A stretch of DNA of 64,000 nt from Paenibacillus sp. yr247 (GCF_900103825.1 NZ_FNIF01000002.1:819304-883303), one strand, 5' to 3'; positions 1-9,531 are shown, counted from the first letter of the stretch. Translations and numbers: made by a program. Notes: generated by a model from the sequence alone, not told the origin.

Positions 1-130
1 TACATTAAAATCAACGCATATTGCCATTTTTGGTTTAAAATGCAGATATTTGATGTACAAAATACATGATTACTACTCAAAATGCTAAATAAACTGTTAT
101 TTGATGTACTTTTTACATGTAGTTGTGTTC

Positions 131-248
131 GGGACGGTTCGGGTGCGGGGTACGGGGTGGTTCGGGTGCGGGTTCGGGTGCGGGTGCGGGTTCGGGTTCG
201 GGTTCGGGGGCGGGGGCGGGTGCGGGTGCGGGTTCTGGTTCGGGTGGG
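131..248 (+). repeat. G-tract hexanucleotide repeat (GGGTGC/GGGTTC)
   Basis: Degenerate tandem hexamers of the form GGG-N3, with N3 mostly TGC, TTC or GGC, run for roughly 115 bases in otherwise AT-rich DNA. More than a dozen GGG runs lie on the plus strand, each separated by three bases, which is a textbook G-quadruplex-forming pattern. Apparent open frames through it (Pro-Glu/Pro-Ala or Val-Arg repeats) are by-products of the repeat. The function is not visible from sequence. Confidence 0.85.
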
Positions 249-502
249 TTCTGGCACTTTTCTATAAGCTCTGAGATGCAAAGGTTTCGCTTCTGAAGTG
301 CGGGGGCGGACAAGGGAGAGTTGCGCGGAGTTCAGCTAGGAGGGTACGTTCATCGGGAGTGAGCTGCCGGCGTCAGGGACGGGTTCTCCGTCCGAGATTC
401 AAAGCCAACGACAAGGCCCCGACGCGAAAAGAACCTTTAACAGCTCCTTCCGGAGTCGTTAAAGGTCCTTCTCTTCAGCTGCCTAGCAGCAATAATGCTT
501 CT

Positions 503-796
503 TTATTTCGTTACTCTAACCGTCATCTTGTCACTCGAGGTAACTCCACCCGCATTGACCAATTCGCTGCGGTACTCGTACACGCCATTCGCTCTGCCAG
601 TAATTGTCGTCACGGCCCTTTGAGCATTGGGTGAAGCTGCATTCAAGCTTTTCGTATCGATCAAGATACGATCTGTGGGCCCTTCCGCCCTTACTGCTTG
701 CCAACTGCTCATAGCCAATACTTGCAGCGGCAACGCTACCGTTACGGCAAGAGTTGCTTTTAATAGTTTTGCTTTCCATCCTGCTAACTTACTCAA
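503..796 (-). CDS. small secreted protein of unknown function
   Basis: The protein has 97 residues and starts at TTG, seven bases after a strong TAAGGAGG site. The N-terminus is a classic Sec signal peptide: basic residues ([11 protein letters not shown]), a hydrophobic core, then a likely cleavage after VRA-EG near residue 38. The mature part is only about 60 residues. Its end ([14 protein letters not shown]...TVRV) resembles the last strands of the Ig-like modules seen in secreted chitinases and other glycan enzymes, but there is no catalytic domain. It could be a small wall-associated protein or the remnant of a larger secreted enzyme. Secretion is well supported; the family is not. Confidence 0.7.
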   Translation of the reverse strand: MSKLAGWKAKLLKATLAVTVALPLQVLAMSSWQAVRAEGPTDRILIDTKSLNAASPNAQRAVTTITGRANGVYEYRSELVNAGGVTSSDKMTVRVTK

Positions 797-976
797 TACG
801 ATTCCTCCTTAGCGTTTGCTGAGTCAAAACTCTTTTCAAGCAGAAGCTTATCGGATGAAGACAAGCCAAGTAACGCCCTTATTTTACCATGGTTTAAAAA
901 GGAATAGTGAGTTTTATTTGTAAAGATAGGGAAATTTATGCAGCTTTACAAAGCCATTGTCGTTTTCTAACATAAC

Positions 977-1070
977 CTAGAATTCCATTGTTGTGTGGTG
1001 CAGCCAATGGGTTGCTTCCAGCAGCACTTGGCCATCTTGACGTAATAATTTCTGATTGAAATGGATGCAT
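977..1070 (-). pseudogene. possible C-terminal gene remnant
   Basis: A short minus-strand frame reads HFNQKLLRQDGQVLLEATHW and on to a TAG at 977-979. Its composition is protein-like, with no start codon and no ribosome site, and it ends just before the terminator shared with the helicase gene. It may be the tail of a deleted gene. The family was not recognised. The rest of the interval 800-1070 holds nothing else I can name. Confidence 0.25.
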
Positions 1071-1072
1071 GC

Positions 1073-1110
1073 AAAAACAGACTTGTTCGCACGCGAACAA
1101 GTCTGTTTTT
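1073..1110. terminator. intrinsic terminator (bidirectional)
   Basis: A perfect 17-bp stem (AAAAACAGACTTGTTCG and its complement) encloses a 4-base loop. It begins with an A-run and ends with a T-run, so it can stop transcription on either strand. It lies just downstream of the dbpA stop codon. Confidence 0.9.
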
Positions 1111-1124
1111 ATTCACCACATTAA

Positions 1125-2570
1125 TTATTTATTCGCTTCATGCACCTTCAGCAGCTTGCCTTTAATCGTCGTATTCTTCATGATTTTGAGCACCATCGGG
1201 CCTTTACCGTTCAGAATATCCACATACGAAACATTATCCTGAATCGTAATGATGCCGATGTCCTCTGCCGTCACACCTTCTATTTTGGCAAGGGTTCCTA
1301 CAAAATCTACAGCTCTAATTTTTTTCTTTTTCCCGCCGTTAAAATAGAGCTTCATAATTCCCTTGTTCAGTTGGTCACTTTTATCTCTCTTAATCACAGG
1401 CGTAGCCTGCATTTTCTGCTCAAAGGCAGGTTGTCCAAGGGCTACTGCTTCCGCCGTGGGAACGTCTTTTCTCGGTATTTTGAACCCTAGATAGTCTTCA
1501 ATTTCCGCTACAAATTTTTCTTCATTCGGGGTGACAAATGTAATCGCTTTGCCGGTCTTCCCCGCACGTCCGGTTCTTCCGATCCGGTGAACATAGCTTT
1601 CTTTTTCAAGCGGAAGGTCGTAGTTAATGACATGGGTAATATCCTCCACATCAATTCCTCGCGCCGCGACATCCGTGGCTATCAAGAAACGGAATTCCCC
1701 TCTTTTGAACGCATTCATGACCAGGAACCGATCGTCCTGTACCATGCCCCCGTGGATTTTGTCGCACGGATAGTCCAGCTGATCCAACTGCCGAAATAAG
1801 TAGTCAACATGCTCTTGGGTCCGGCAAAAAATGATGCAGTTATTCGGATTCTCTACGACAAAGATATCCTTAAGCACATTAAATTTATCGTCTTCTCGAA
1901 CCACTAATATAGAATGCTCGATCTGAACTTTGGACGCTTCCGGCGTTTGAATCTCAATATCGATAGGGTTATGCATATATTGATGGCTTAATTGTTCCAC
2001 ATCAGCAGGTAATGTTGCCGAATATAACATCGTCATCCGATCCGTCGGCAGCTCATCAATAATCGCTCCCACTTGATCAATGAAGCCCATCCGCAGCATC
2101 TCGTCGGCTTCATCTATGACCAAATATTTCAGTCGCTCCAGGTCCAGCGTCCCCTTTTGAATATGGTCCAGCACACGTCCCGGTGTTCCGACGACCACAT
2201 GGCACTTTTGGTGCAGCTCCAGCTTTTGCTTGGCAAAGGGCTGCTTCCCGTACAGAGCCACCGCTTTAATTCGCTTAAATCTCCCGATGTTCGTGATATC
2301 CTGCTTCACTTGATCGGCCAGCTCTCTCGTCGGTGTCAAAATCAGCGCCTGCGGCCTATTCTCTTCCCACTCCACCAACTCACAAATCGGTATGCCGAAT
2401 GCCGCGGTCTTGCCGCTTCCCGTTCGAGACTTGACGGTGAGGTCCTTCTCCTGAAGCGCAATAGGAATCACTTCATTCTGCACGTCTGTCGGCTGCTCAT
2501 AACCCAAGCTATGCAGCGCCCGGACGATATCCTCACTCAATTTATAATCCGTAAAACTTCTTATTCCCAC
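1125..2570 (-). CDS. dbpA: ATP-dependent RNA helicase DbpA/YxiN
   Basis: DEAD-box helicase of 481 residues, matching the usual length of the Bacillus DbpA/YxiN family, which acts on 23S rRNA during large-subunit assembly. All core motifs are visible: Q-motif region at residues 5-31, Walker A SRTGSGKT at 48-55, PTREL near 80, DEAD at 153-156, SAT at 184-186, and [10 protein letters not shown] near 330. The last 75 residues (from [14 protein letters not shown]) form the RRM-like domain that recognises the 23S rRNA hairpin 92 in this family. It is monocistronic, with a strong terminator directly after the stop and about 180 bases of upstream non-coding DNA before the divergent glycan locus. Confidence 0.93.
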   Translation of the reverse strand: MGIRSFTDYKLSEDIVRALHSLGYEQPTDVQNEVIPIALQEKDLTVKSRTGSGKTAAFGIPICELVEWEENRPQALILTPTRELADQVKQDITNIGRFKRIKAVALYGKQPFAKQKLELHQKCHVVVGTPGRVLDHIQKGTLDLERLKYLVIDEADEMLRMGFIDQVGAIIDELPTDRMTMLYSATLPADVEQLSHQYMHNPIDIEIQTPEASKVQIEHSILVVREDDKFNVLKDIFVVENPNNCIIFCRTQEHVDYLFRQLDQLDYPCDKIHGGMVQDDRFLVMNAFKRGEFRFLIATDVAARGIDVEDITHVINYDLPLEKESYVHRIGRTGRAGKTGKAITFVTPNEEKFVAEIEDYLGFKIPRKDVPTAEAVALGQPAFEQKMQATPVIKRDKSDQLNKGIMKLYFNGGKKKKIRAVDFVGTLAKIEGVTAEDIGIITIQDNVSYVDILNGKGPMVLKIMKNTTIKGKLLKVHEANK

Positions 2571-2770
2571 TAATAAACTCCCCTTCTTCTTGCTGTTCTT
2601 CCTATATTACTACATGTTTGCTTGGAGACAAAAAATCTTCTCTGGGGTTGGAGAGGTTTGATATTGTAAGTAGGCGTTTTTTTAGGCACATCACCACTTG
2701 CGATTACCTATTCCTTTTCTTATACCTTAACATATGATAATTCAAATACTTGTTAAATGGAGTTGAAAAT

Positions 2771-3595
2771 ATGTCACTCTCCCAAAAGGTCCCATTAAGC
2801 AGCAGGACAAAGATAGACGTTCTAATCCCTGCAATCGAAAAGGATTTAGGAACACTGCCCTTTGTCATTGATGCGCTAAGAAAATATGTGAAGCATCCTA
2901 TTGGAGAAATCCTCATTGTTGCCCCAAAAACAAAGAAAATGATGGATTTATGCAGCAAAAAAGGATGTAAATTCGTCAATGAAAATAAGGTGCTTCCCCT
3001 TACTAAAAAGAATATAAACTATAGGTCAAAGACATGGGACCGATCAGGGTGGCTTTTTCAACAATTTTTGAAACTTAGCGGTGATTCCTTGTGCTCTTCT
3101 AAATTTTATTTAGTCATTGATGCGGATACGGTGTTGATTCGCCCACATATTTTCAGATCAGGTCAAAAGACAGTGTTTTATTGCCGAAACTGGAGCCAGG
3201 ACGAATATTTTAAAACCTATAAAAAGCTTTTAGGAAGAAAGCACTCCTCATCCTTATCTTTTGTTACCCATTATATGCTTTTTGAAAAGTCTAAGCTTGT
3301 ACAGTTGAAAAAGACCATAGAGTCTAAGCATCGTACCCCCTGGTATTCAGCTATCCTACGAAATATGAACAAATCGAAGCAGTACGCTTTTTCAGAATTT
3401 GAAACCTACGGTAATTTTATCCACTCCACTGTTCCTAACAAGCTTATTCGTAAGCAAGCATTGAATAAATCTTTACACATGAACGCTGCACAAATCTCGA
3501 AATTTCAGCTCACCACCTTATCGAAAACGTACAGGTCCCTCTCCTTCCACAAACGTAAAGGATACTTTAGGAAATTAAAGGTGACTGAGCCATGA
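2771..3595 (+). CDS. DUF6492-type glycosyltransferase
   Basis: Protein of 274 residues, resembling the family of nucleotide-sugar transferases described as DUF6492. The DxD-like motif (LVIDADTVLI) for metal and sugar-nucleotide binding is visible near residue 125, and an HYMLFEK segment follows near 175. I chose the ATG at 2771 because GGAG lies eight bases upstream; a TTG at 2750 is in frame but has no ribosome site. The stop overlaps the start of the next gene by four bases, so the two are translationally coupled. The context (a second glycosyltransferase and GDP-mannose synthesis) points to assembly of a mannose-containing surface, exopolysaccharide or spore glycan. The acceptor is unknown. 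Confidence 0.75.
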   Translation: MSLSQKVPLSSRTKIDVLIPAIEKDLGTLPFVIDALRKYVKHPIGEILIVAPKTKKMMDLCSKKGCKFVNENKVLPLTKKNINYRSKTWDRSGWLFQQFLKLSGDSLCSSKFYLVIDADTVLIRPHIFRSGQKTVFYCRNWSQDEYFKTYKKLLGRKHSSSLSFVTHYMLFEKSKLVQLKKTIESKHRTPWYSAILRNMNKSKQYAFSEFETYGNFIHSTVPNKLIRKQALNKSLHMNAAQISKFQLTTLSKTYRSLSFHKRKGYFRKLKVTEP

Positions 3596-4722
3596 CAAAT
3601 TATGAAGTTGTATGGAGAGGCCCTTTACAAAGAGTGAGTGGCCTTGGCATTGCGAGCAGATCGTATGTTAAAGCATTAAAAAGGCAAGGTGTAAATGTTC
3701 ATGTAGGTACTTCGATGAAAAAACACCTCGGTAAGGGGAAAATAAAGAAGAGGAAAGTATTAATTTATCATCAACTTCCCAACACAATTAACTTTAAGCA
3801 GGAAAGAATATCGTTTAATCCTATCCTTTTGAATACGGTTTGGGAGACGACCCAGATACCTAAGCGTTGGTTAAGATATATAAATAAATTTGATGCCGTT
3901 TGCGTGCCCTCAATTCAAAATAAACAGGCATTGAAACATAGCGGCGTCAGAGTTCCTATATTCTTAGTCCCCCATGGAGTAGATACACAGATGTATAAGC
4001 CCAACAATAAGAAACTGCCCGTTCCCAACTCAAAGGGCAAGTTTATTTTTGTCTCCGTATTTGGCTTCCAGCACCGAAAAAATCCCGAAGCCTTATTGAG
4101 GGCCTACTGGGAGGAGTTTTCATCTGCCGATAACGTACTTTTGGTCATCAAGACGAACGGATACGCTCCTTATGAAAACGAAATATGGATCAAGAATACC
4201 ATAAAACGTTACAAAGAAAGACTAGGTATTCGTAAGAAAACGGCTCCCATCTTCATCATTGGCCGTCAGCTAACTTCTAACCAGCTTAAAGGGATTTATA
4301 CGCTTGGCAACGTGTTTGTTCTTCCTACCCGAGGGGAAGGCGTCGGATTACCATTCCTTGAATCGTTGTCAAGCGGTGTTCCCGTCATCACTACCGGGTG
4401 GGGCGGACATATGGACTTCCTAACTCGTAAAAATTCCTTTTTGCTTCCCTATCAATTAAAAAATCCGGCAATTAGCATGAATAGTAAACATGCTATATCC
4501 CGTAAATTTCGCCACTTGTTTACAGAGAGAGGACAGCGTTGGGCCGAACCGGATAGGGGTAGTTTAAGAAGACAAATGAGATTTGCCTATCAGAACCCCC
4601 TTTTATGCAAGAAGAAGGGACTCCAAGGCAGACAGGATATGCTGAAGCTATCTTGGAATAGGGCTGGTCAATCATTGAAAAAAGCTATAGAAAAAGTAAT
4701 TAACTCTAAAAAACAAGGATGA
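3592..4722 (+). CDS. glycosyltransferase family 4 (GT-B fold)
   Basis: Protein of 376 residues with the features of group 1 glycosyltransferases. The N-terminal half ends in VPHGVDTQMYKP near residue 135. The C-terminal donor-binding half has FGFQHRKNPEALLRAY, then RGEGVGLPFLESLSSG near 245-265, which carries the paired glutamates of the E-x7-E motif. GDP-mannose is the plausible donor because the next gene makes it; this is inference. Translation is coupled to the upstream gene through an ATGA overlap. There is no signal peptide or membrane segment, so it acts at the cytoplasmic face. Confidence 0.85.
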   Translation: MTNYEVVWRGPLQRVSGLGIASRSYVKALKRQGVNVHVGTSMKKHLGKGKIKKRKVLIYHQLPNTINFKQERISFNPILLNTVWETTQIPKRWLRYINKFDAVCVPSIQNKQALKHSGVRVPIFLVPHGVDTQMYKPNNKKLPVPNSKGKFIFVSVFGFQHRKNPEALLRAYWEEFSSADNVLLVIKTNGYAPYENEIWIKNTIKRYKERLGIRKKTAPIFIIGRQLTSNQLKGIYTLGNVFVLPTRGEGVGLPFLESLSSGVPVITTGWGGHMDFLTRKNSFLLPYQLKNPAISMNSKHAISRKFRHLFTERGQRWAEPDRGSLRRQMRFAYQNPLLCKKKGLQGRQDMLKLSWNRAGQSLKKAIEKVINSKKQG

Positions 4723-4752
4723 TACATTGCTTTTCTAAGGGAGGAATCTATC

Positions 4753-6150
4753 TTGCGTATCGTTCTGTTATCAGGAGGTTCTGGAAAAAGACTTTGGCCG
4801 CTTTCTAATGGAATAAGATCCAAAGCATTTCTTAAATTTTTGAAATCGAAGGACGGCGTCATGGAATCCATGATTCAAAGAGTGTGCAAGCAATTGGATG
4901 AGGTTGGACTGCTTCAATCCACCTATATCGTTACACATGAAAGCCAAGCTGAAATCACACAAAACCATGTGGGTAACACGGTTCCAATTATCAGTGAATC
5001 TCATAAGAAGGGTACGTTCACAGCGATTGCTTTAGCCGCTAGTTATTTTCATTCCGAATTAACTACCGATCTGAACGAAACAATCTGTATCCTTCCTGTG
5101 GATACCTTCGTTGAAACATCGTTCTTCCAGTTACTTCATAAATTCCCTCAAGTCCTTTCTCACTCTCAAGCAGATATCGCCCTTCTCGGAACTTCCCCAA
5201 AGCATCCTTCCAACCAATATGGCTATATTCTGCCGGTCCCACAAATAGACAACAAGAGTGATTATTTAGTCATAAATCAATTCGTAGAAAAACCCGATGA
5301 AGAGAAGGCAGTGCGCTTGATACATGCGAACGCTTTGTGGAACTGTGGCATATTTGCTTTTTCTTTAAAATTCATCCTCTCTTACTTAACGGACAAAGGG
5401 CTGCCTATTCAATACGATGAATTCCGAACTCATTATGAACAGCTTCCCGAAATAAGCTTTGATCATGAGGTCGTAGAAAAAATACGTCATGCTGTAGTCA
5501 TTCCCTACGATGGAACTTGGAATGACCTGGGTAGTTGGGATACATTAACAACTCATATTGAAAGTAATGTCCTCGGTGTAGGTCAGATTTCAAATAACTC
5601 TATGAATACACATCTTGTCAATGAGCTTTCTTATCCCATTCAGGTCATCGACGTATCTAATATTATTGTGGCCGCAAGTCCCGATGGTATCCTTGTCGCA
5701 AGTAAAAACAAATCAAATCAAATCAAAGAAAGGCTTACTTACACCCAGCAGAGGCCTATGTATGAAGAAAAAAGGTGGGGGACCTATCGCGTCTTGGACC
5801 AATCCAAGGTTGAGAAGGACTCAGAGTCAATCGTCAAGAAGATAGAATTGCTCTCAGGAAAAAATATTAGCTATCATTGGCATCAGAAGAGAAAAGAAAT
5901 TTGGACCATTCTATCTGGAACTGGAGATTTTATTTTGGACGATAAGATCTATCGTATTCAAACCGGAGACGTTCTACAAATCCCTTTTGGTGCCAAGCAT
6001 GGTGTGAAGGCTACTACACCGCTTGAATTTATTGAAATCCAAATAGGGAGCGAACTTAGTGAAGAAGATATCATACGTATAGCCATAACCTGGGAAGATT
6101 CTGTCCAACTTACAAGAATGAAGAGTGATGAATCCGTTGAAGGGGACTGA
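4753..6150 (+). CDS. mannose-1-phosphate guanylyltransferase / mannose-6-phosphate isomerase-like
   Basis: Protein of 465 residues with two domains. Residues 1-270 form a nucleotidyltransferase that makes GDP-mannose from GTP and mannose-1-phosphate, with the signature GGSGKRLWPLS at 8-18 and the pyrophosphate-binding lysine in SKAF. Residues 345-450 form a type II phosphomannose-isomerase cupin (SYHWHQKRKEIWTILSG, GDVLQIPFGAKHGV) with metal-binding histidines. The loop after LWPLS reads NGIRSKAF rather than the common SR..YPKQF, so it is a divergent member. The start is TTG at 4753 with GGGAGG eight bases upstream. It is the third gene of the glycan locus, 30 bases after the glycosyltransferase. 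Confidence 0.85.
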   Translation: MRIVLLSGGSGKRLWPLSNGIRSKAFLKFLKSKDGVMESMIQRVCKQLDEVGLLQSTYIVTHESQAEITQNHVGNTVPIISESHKKGTFTAIALAASYFHSELTTDLNETICILPVDTFVETSFFQLLHKFPQVLSHSQADIALLGTSPKHPSNQYGYILPVPQIDNKSDYLVINQFVEKPDEEKAVRLIHANALWNCGIFAFSLKFILSYLTDKGLPIQYDEFRTHYEQLPEISFDHEVVEKIRHAVVIPYDGTWNDLGSWDTLTTHIESNVLGVGQISNNSMNTHLVNELSYPIQVIDVSNIIVAASPDGILVASKNKSNQIKERLTYTQQRPMYEEKRWGTYRVLDQSKVEKDSESIVKKIELLSGKNISYHWHQKRKEIWTILSGTGDFILDDKIYRIQTGDVLQIPFGAKHGVKATTPLEFIEIQIGSELSEEDIIRIAITWEDSVQLTRMKSDESVEGD

Positions 6151-6247
6151 CTAGGCACTGAACAATAAGATAAAGCCCTCGTAGTCATTTTAGACAATGG
6201 GACGGGCTTGATCTCTGCTTTGATGAACAAGTCCCTAAGAGGATGGA

Positions 6248-6273
6248 AGGAGCTGCCGCGGCAGCTCCTCTTT
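6248..6273. terminator. hairpin after the glycan locus
   Basis: A perfect 22-base palindrome, AGGAGCTGCCGCGGCAGCTCCT, is followed by CTTTGCTT. The stem is very GC-rich but the T-run is short, so termination may be incomplete. It separates the glycan locus from the convergent serine hydrolase gene. Confidence 0.6.
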
Positions 6274-6300
6274 GCTTATCATCTTATGTCCGTCCTTTGC

Positions 6301-7515
6301 TCACGACTCAACTCCCAATTTAAACGAGTTAATCGCCTGATCCAGTTCAGCACTAGCAGCTGAGTTCTCCTGAAACGGCTTGTCCCCTCGAATTGCTTGG
6401 ACGACAAGATGCATCAGCTCTTCCGGCATATCAACATCCGCCGAATCCGCTGTAACAGCTACGACGAGCTGCAGCTCGGGAACGACAAATATTCGTCTTC
6501 CTCCTGAACCTGAGGCATAGAACATTTCGTATTGTTTTTTGCTTCCTTTTAATAATCCTTGAGGCAATGTTTTGGACCACCAATAAAAGCCATACCCGCC
6601 TTGTGTGCCATTGCTGTAGTTAAGGGTTACGCGTCTAATGAGCGACTCTCGGATCCATGGCTCCGGAATAATCGTCTTGTCTTCCCACTGGCCTTCCTTC
6701 AGATACAAATAGCCAATCTTAGCCATATCTCTTAAGGTCAAAGCTATAGCCCAAGCTCCAATGGTGCAGCCCCCAGGATCATGATTCCAGTTCACGTCTG
6801 TTATACCAAGCGGTCCGAATAAGCGGGATTTGGCATAATCAAACATAGACTCCCCTGTCGCCTTCTGCACTACGGCTGATAAGAGATGGGCATCGCCATT
6901 ACTATAATTAAATAAGGTACCAGGTTCAGCAAATGCCGGGCATTCCAGTATATACTGCACCCAATCCGAGGAATACATCATTTCTGTTGATGACCGTTCA
7001 TTGGCATTGTCCCACGCCATACCTGACGTCATGCTTAACAAATGCTTTAACATGATTTTTGACTTTAGCGGATCACTTTCTAACTCAGGAAAAAACGCAG
7101 CAAGTCTTTGATCTGTACTTTTTAGCTTACGCTCGGATAACGCAATGCCGACCAATGCGGAGGTTATACTTTTTGTTACGGATTTAACGTCTTGCGGAAT
7201 ATCGACCTGTGTATTCTCATTATAAGCTTCTGTGACCATAAAACCGTTCCGAATAACCGCTACACTATGTACCTGTTGATTGCGGAAGGCTTCGAGCATC
7301 TTGGCTAGTGCAGCCGAATTCATCCCTTGCGCCTCCGGCGTTGTCGTCTTCCAGCCATGTGTTGGCCAATAATCTGCCGGTTTTGAGGTAGGTCTTTCAG
7401 AATGGATATTCACTTGTGAAAATTGTACCTGTTTCATTTGGGTTCCAGATGCTGACAAAGATAGGGTTGATGCTCCTTTTCCACTTCCGATAGGTGATTT
7501 CTTTTTATTTTTCAT
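6301..7515 (-). CDS. serine hydrolase, beta-lactamase/class C family
   Basis: Protein of 404 residues in the class C beta-lactamase/esterase superfamily. The catalytic SxxK is in DVKSVTKSITSAL near residue 112, and the YxN tyrosine is in NYSNGDAHLL near 205. A late GSGGRRIFVVPEL segment takes the place of the KTG region. The first 25 residues are basic and serine-rich without a clear hydrophobic core, so export is doubtful. Substrates in this family range from peptides to esters and cannot be predicted here. GGAAGG lies about 11 bases before the ATG. It appears monocistronic. Confidence 0.85.
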   Translation of the reverse strand: MKNKKKSPIGSGKGASTLSLSASGTQMKQVQFSQVNIHSERPTSKPADYWPTHGWKTTTPEAQGMNSAALAKMLEAFRNQQVHSVAVIRNGFMVTEAYNENTQVDIPQDVKSVTKSITSALVGIALSERKLKSTDQRLAAFFPELESDPLKSKIMLKHLLSMTSGMAWDNANERSSTEMMYSSDWVQYILECPAFAEPGTLFNYSNGDAHLLSAVVQKATGESMFDYAKSRLFGPLGITDVNWNHDPGGCTIGAWAIALTLRDMAKIGYLYLKEGQWEDKTIIPEPWIRESLIRRVTLNYSNGTQGGYGFYWWSKTLPQGLLKGSKKQYEMFYASGSGGRRIFVVPELQLVVAVTADSADVDMPEELMHLVVQAIRGDKPFQENSAASAELDQAINSFKLGVES

Positions 7516-7714
7516 CTATTTCGTATCCTTCCAGTATGGTTTAACTCCCCCTACGTTGAAGCATTTTACTTTACAAATATGAACTAATTATGGCGTAAAC
7601 CTTAAAGGAACATAAAGATTAGCTGAACGTTTGCTGAATTTCATGTGTATAACCACCTTTATGTTACAATATTCGTACATTTCCCCTGACGGGAACACTA
7701 TTCGGAGGTTTGGC

Positions 7715-8302
7715 ATGCGAAAACTCGTATTTTTCTTAGGACCTGCCGGCGCAGGGAAAACAACGCTTGCCAAAGCATGGGCGCGCAAACATGGCGGGGC
7801 ATTTCTGGATATGGATACCCTGCTGCGGCCCGCGGCAGAAACGATCATGACCCTAAGTGGGCAAGATCCAGATGATCGGGATTCCCCCACTTATAAGACA
7901 CACTGTCGCGATTTGGGATACCGCATAACGATGGACGCTGCCCTTGAAAATCTCGCGCTAGGCTTGGATGCCATTGTCGTCGGCCCTTTCACCCGAGAGC
8001 TTGGAGATCCATTATGGCTAGAAAGGGAACTCTCACACATCGGTGCTACCGTCAGTGATGTAAGCGTTAGGGCTATTTTCTTGTATTTACAGAGCGAGAA
8101 CATCTACCATGAACGTATTCAGGCAAGAGGCTCAACATTGGATATTTGGAAGCTAGAAAATTGGAACCAATTCAGCCAGTCACTTATACGCAGGGAAATA
8201 AAATGGATCGTTGATCCGTCCTCGATTCTCTATTTTGACAATTCAGGACCGCCATCTTCTGAGAAGCTAGAGTTGCTTGAGCAATTCATTAATAAGGGCT
8301 AA
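7715..8302 (+). CDS. P-loop kinase / AAA-type ATPase
   Basis: Protein of 195 residues. The Walker A motif GPAGAGKTT is at residues 8-16, followed by LDMDTLLRPAAE, typical of small-molecule P-loop kinases (gluconate/shikimate-kinase or zeta-like fold). A lid-like arginine cluster is near QARGSTLD. The start is the ATG at 7715 with CGGAGG upstream; a longer frame opens at 7631 but has no ribosome site. The substrate is unknown. It lies just upstream of a LacI regulator whose promoter is separate, so a sugar-related substrate is possible but unproven. Confidence 0.75.
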   Translation: MRKLVFFLGPAGAGKTTLAKAWARKHGGAFLDMDTLLRPAAETIMTLSGQDPDDRDSPTYKTHCRDLGYRITMDAALENLALGLDAIVVGPFTRELGDPLWLERELSHIGATVSDVSVRAIFLYLQSENIYHERIQARGSTLDIWKLENWNQFSQSLIRREIKWIVDPSSILYFDNSGPPSSEKLELLEQFINKG

Positions 8303-8320
8303 AGGTGAACTTTCGAAAAG

Positions 8321-8382
8321 TTGACAACAACAATTTGTAAAGTATCTTTACAACGAAATTTAACTTTACAAAAGTTTCTTGT
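8321..8382 (+). promoter_or_regulatory. lacI-family gene promoter with palindromic operator
   Basis: A consensus -35 TTGACA at 8321-8326 is followed after 16 bases by TATCTT at 8343-8348. A perfect inverted repeat, TTGTAAAG-TAT-CTTTACAA, at 8335-8353 covers the -10. A weaker second copy of the same half-sites (CTTTACAA...TTGTAC) lies at 8364-8382 in the leader. The arrangement suits autorepression by the LacI-type protein encoded just downstream. The assignment of regulator to site is inference. Confidence 0.6.
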
Positions 8383-8433
8383 ACATATAAAATTCAAGTA
8401 GAATTTACATCCTGCTCAAGGGGCTATATGTAT

Positions 8434-9450
8434 ATGAACTCGAAAACCTCCATGCAAGACATCGCCGATAGGCTGGGTATATCCAAGAATGCTGTTTCTC
8501 TTGCCCTCAATCATAAAGCCGGCGTCAGCGAAGAATTGCGCTCTCGCGTTTTCGAAGCTGCTAATCAGCTGAAATACCGTACAGAGCCGAAGAATAAGAA
8601 GAAGCTTCGCCATTTGCTTGTCTTAATCCCTGAATATATGCGCAATGATAAAACCTTCTATTACGAACTGTTCTGGTCCATCGAAAAAAGGGCCAAAGAG
8701 AGCGGCTATGCTACCATCATCTGCGGAGTTACGAAAGAGATGGAACAACAGCTCATTCTACCGGATCTCTATCATGAGATGGTGTTCAACGGCATGCTGA
8801 TCATCGGCGTCCTCGAGGTTGATTATGTTCGCAAGCTTTTCGAATTGGGGACGCCACTCGTTACGGTAGATCACTATTACGACAGCTTGCAGCTTGACGC
8901 GGTCGTGACAGCAAATGCTGAAGAGGCCTACAAAATTGCGACCTACCTCATCGACAAAGGCCACCAGAGAATTGGTTTTATCGGCTCCATAAATAGGACC
9001 AAAAGCTTCAAAGATCGGTGGTCTGGATTCCAATATGCAATGTCAGATGCGGGACTGACGATCGATATGAATCACTGCATCGCGGACTCGCCGCCACTCG
9101 AGGTTCTAGACTCCAATCCCGATGAACTGGCGTCCTTTCTGGATGCGATAACATCTATGCCAACGGCCTGGTTCTGCGCTAACGACCGCATTGCCATATC
9201 CCTCATTCAAATTCTGATATCTAAGGGCTATAAAGTGCCGGACGATATCTCCATTGTTGGATTCGACGATATCGAAGCCGCCGAAATGATCGCGCCTCGC
9301 CTCACAACGATTCAAGTGCAGCGAGAACAGCTTGGCATTGAGGCCGTCGATTTCTTGATTCGAAAGATTGACTATGGCGGAAGCCCTTCAAAAATATCGG
9401 TCTACGGCGAGCTGATTGAGCGTGATTCCTGCAAGGAGATTAGAAGTTAG
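8434..9450 (+). CDS. LacI-family transcriptional regulator
   Basis: Protein of 338 residues. The N-terminal helix-turn-helix and hinge helix (MQDIADRLGISKNAVSLALNHKAGVSEELRSRV) fit the LacI family. The rest is a periplasmic-binding-protein fold: GMLIIGVLEVDY near 115, GHQRIGFIGSINR near 180, WFCANDRIAI near 245, and the closing IVGFDDIEAAEMIAPRLTTIQV. Either ATG 8428 or ATG 8434 could be the start; the second has better spacing from AAGGGG. It lies convergent to a truncated GH2 beta-galactosidase, which suggests it once controlled a glycoside locus that has been partly lost. Confidence 0.9.
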   Translation: MNSKTSMQDIADRLGISKNAVSLALNHKAGVSEELRSRVFEAANQLKYRTEPKNKKKLRHLLVLIPEYMRNDKTFYYELFWSIEKRAKESGYATIICGVTKEMEQQLILPDLYHEMVFNGMLIIGVLEVDYVRKLFELGTPLVTVDHYYDSLQLDAVVTANAEEAYKIATYLIDKGHQRIGFIGSINRTKSFKDRWSGFQYAMSDAGLTIDMNHCIADSPPLEVLDSNPDELASFLDAITSMPTAWFCANDRIAISLIQILISKGYKVPDDISIVGFDDIEAAEMIAPRLTTIQVQREQLGIEAVDFLIRKIDYGGSPSKISVYGELIERDSCKEIRS

Positions 9451-9471
9451 TACAAAGCTGCAAAACGATAC

Positions 9472-9514
9472 AAGACATCCTACCAGAGAACTTTCTCTTA
9501 GTTGGATGTCTTTT
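9472..9514 (+). terminator. intrinsic terminator after lacI-family gene
   Basis: The outer stem AAGACATCC / GGATGTCTT encloses a second hairpin AGAGAA-CT-TTCTCT, and the structure ends in a TTTT run. It follows the LacI-type gene stop by about 20 bases. Confidence 0.8.
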
Positions 9515-9531
9515 GCTTTCGCCCTTTTTGC

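Noticed and set aside
113..313. Minus-strand frame rich in Pro-Glu/Pro-Ala repeats
   Set aside because: It is the translation of the GGG-N3 hexamer repeat; it has no ribosome site and no signal of selection on protein sequence.
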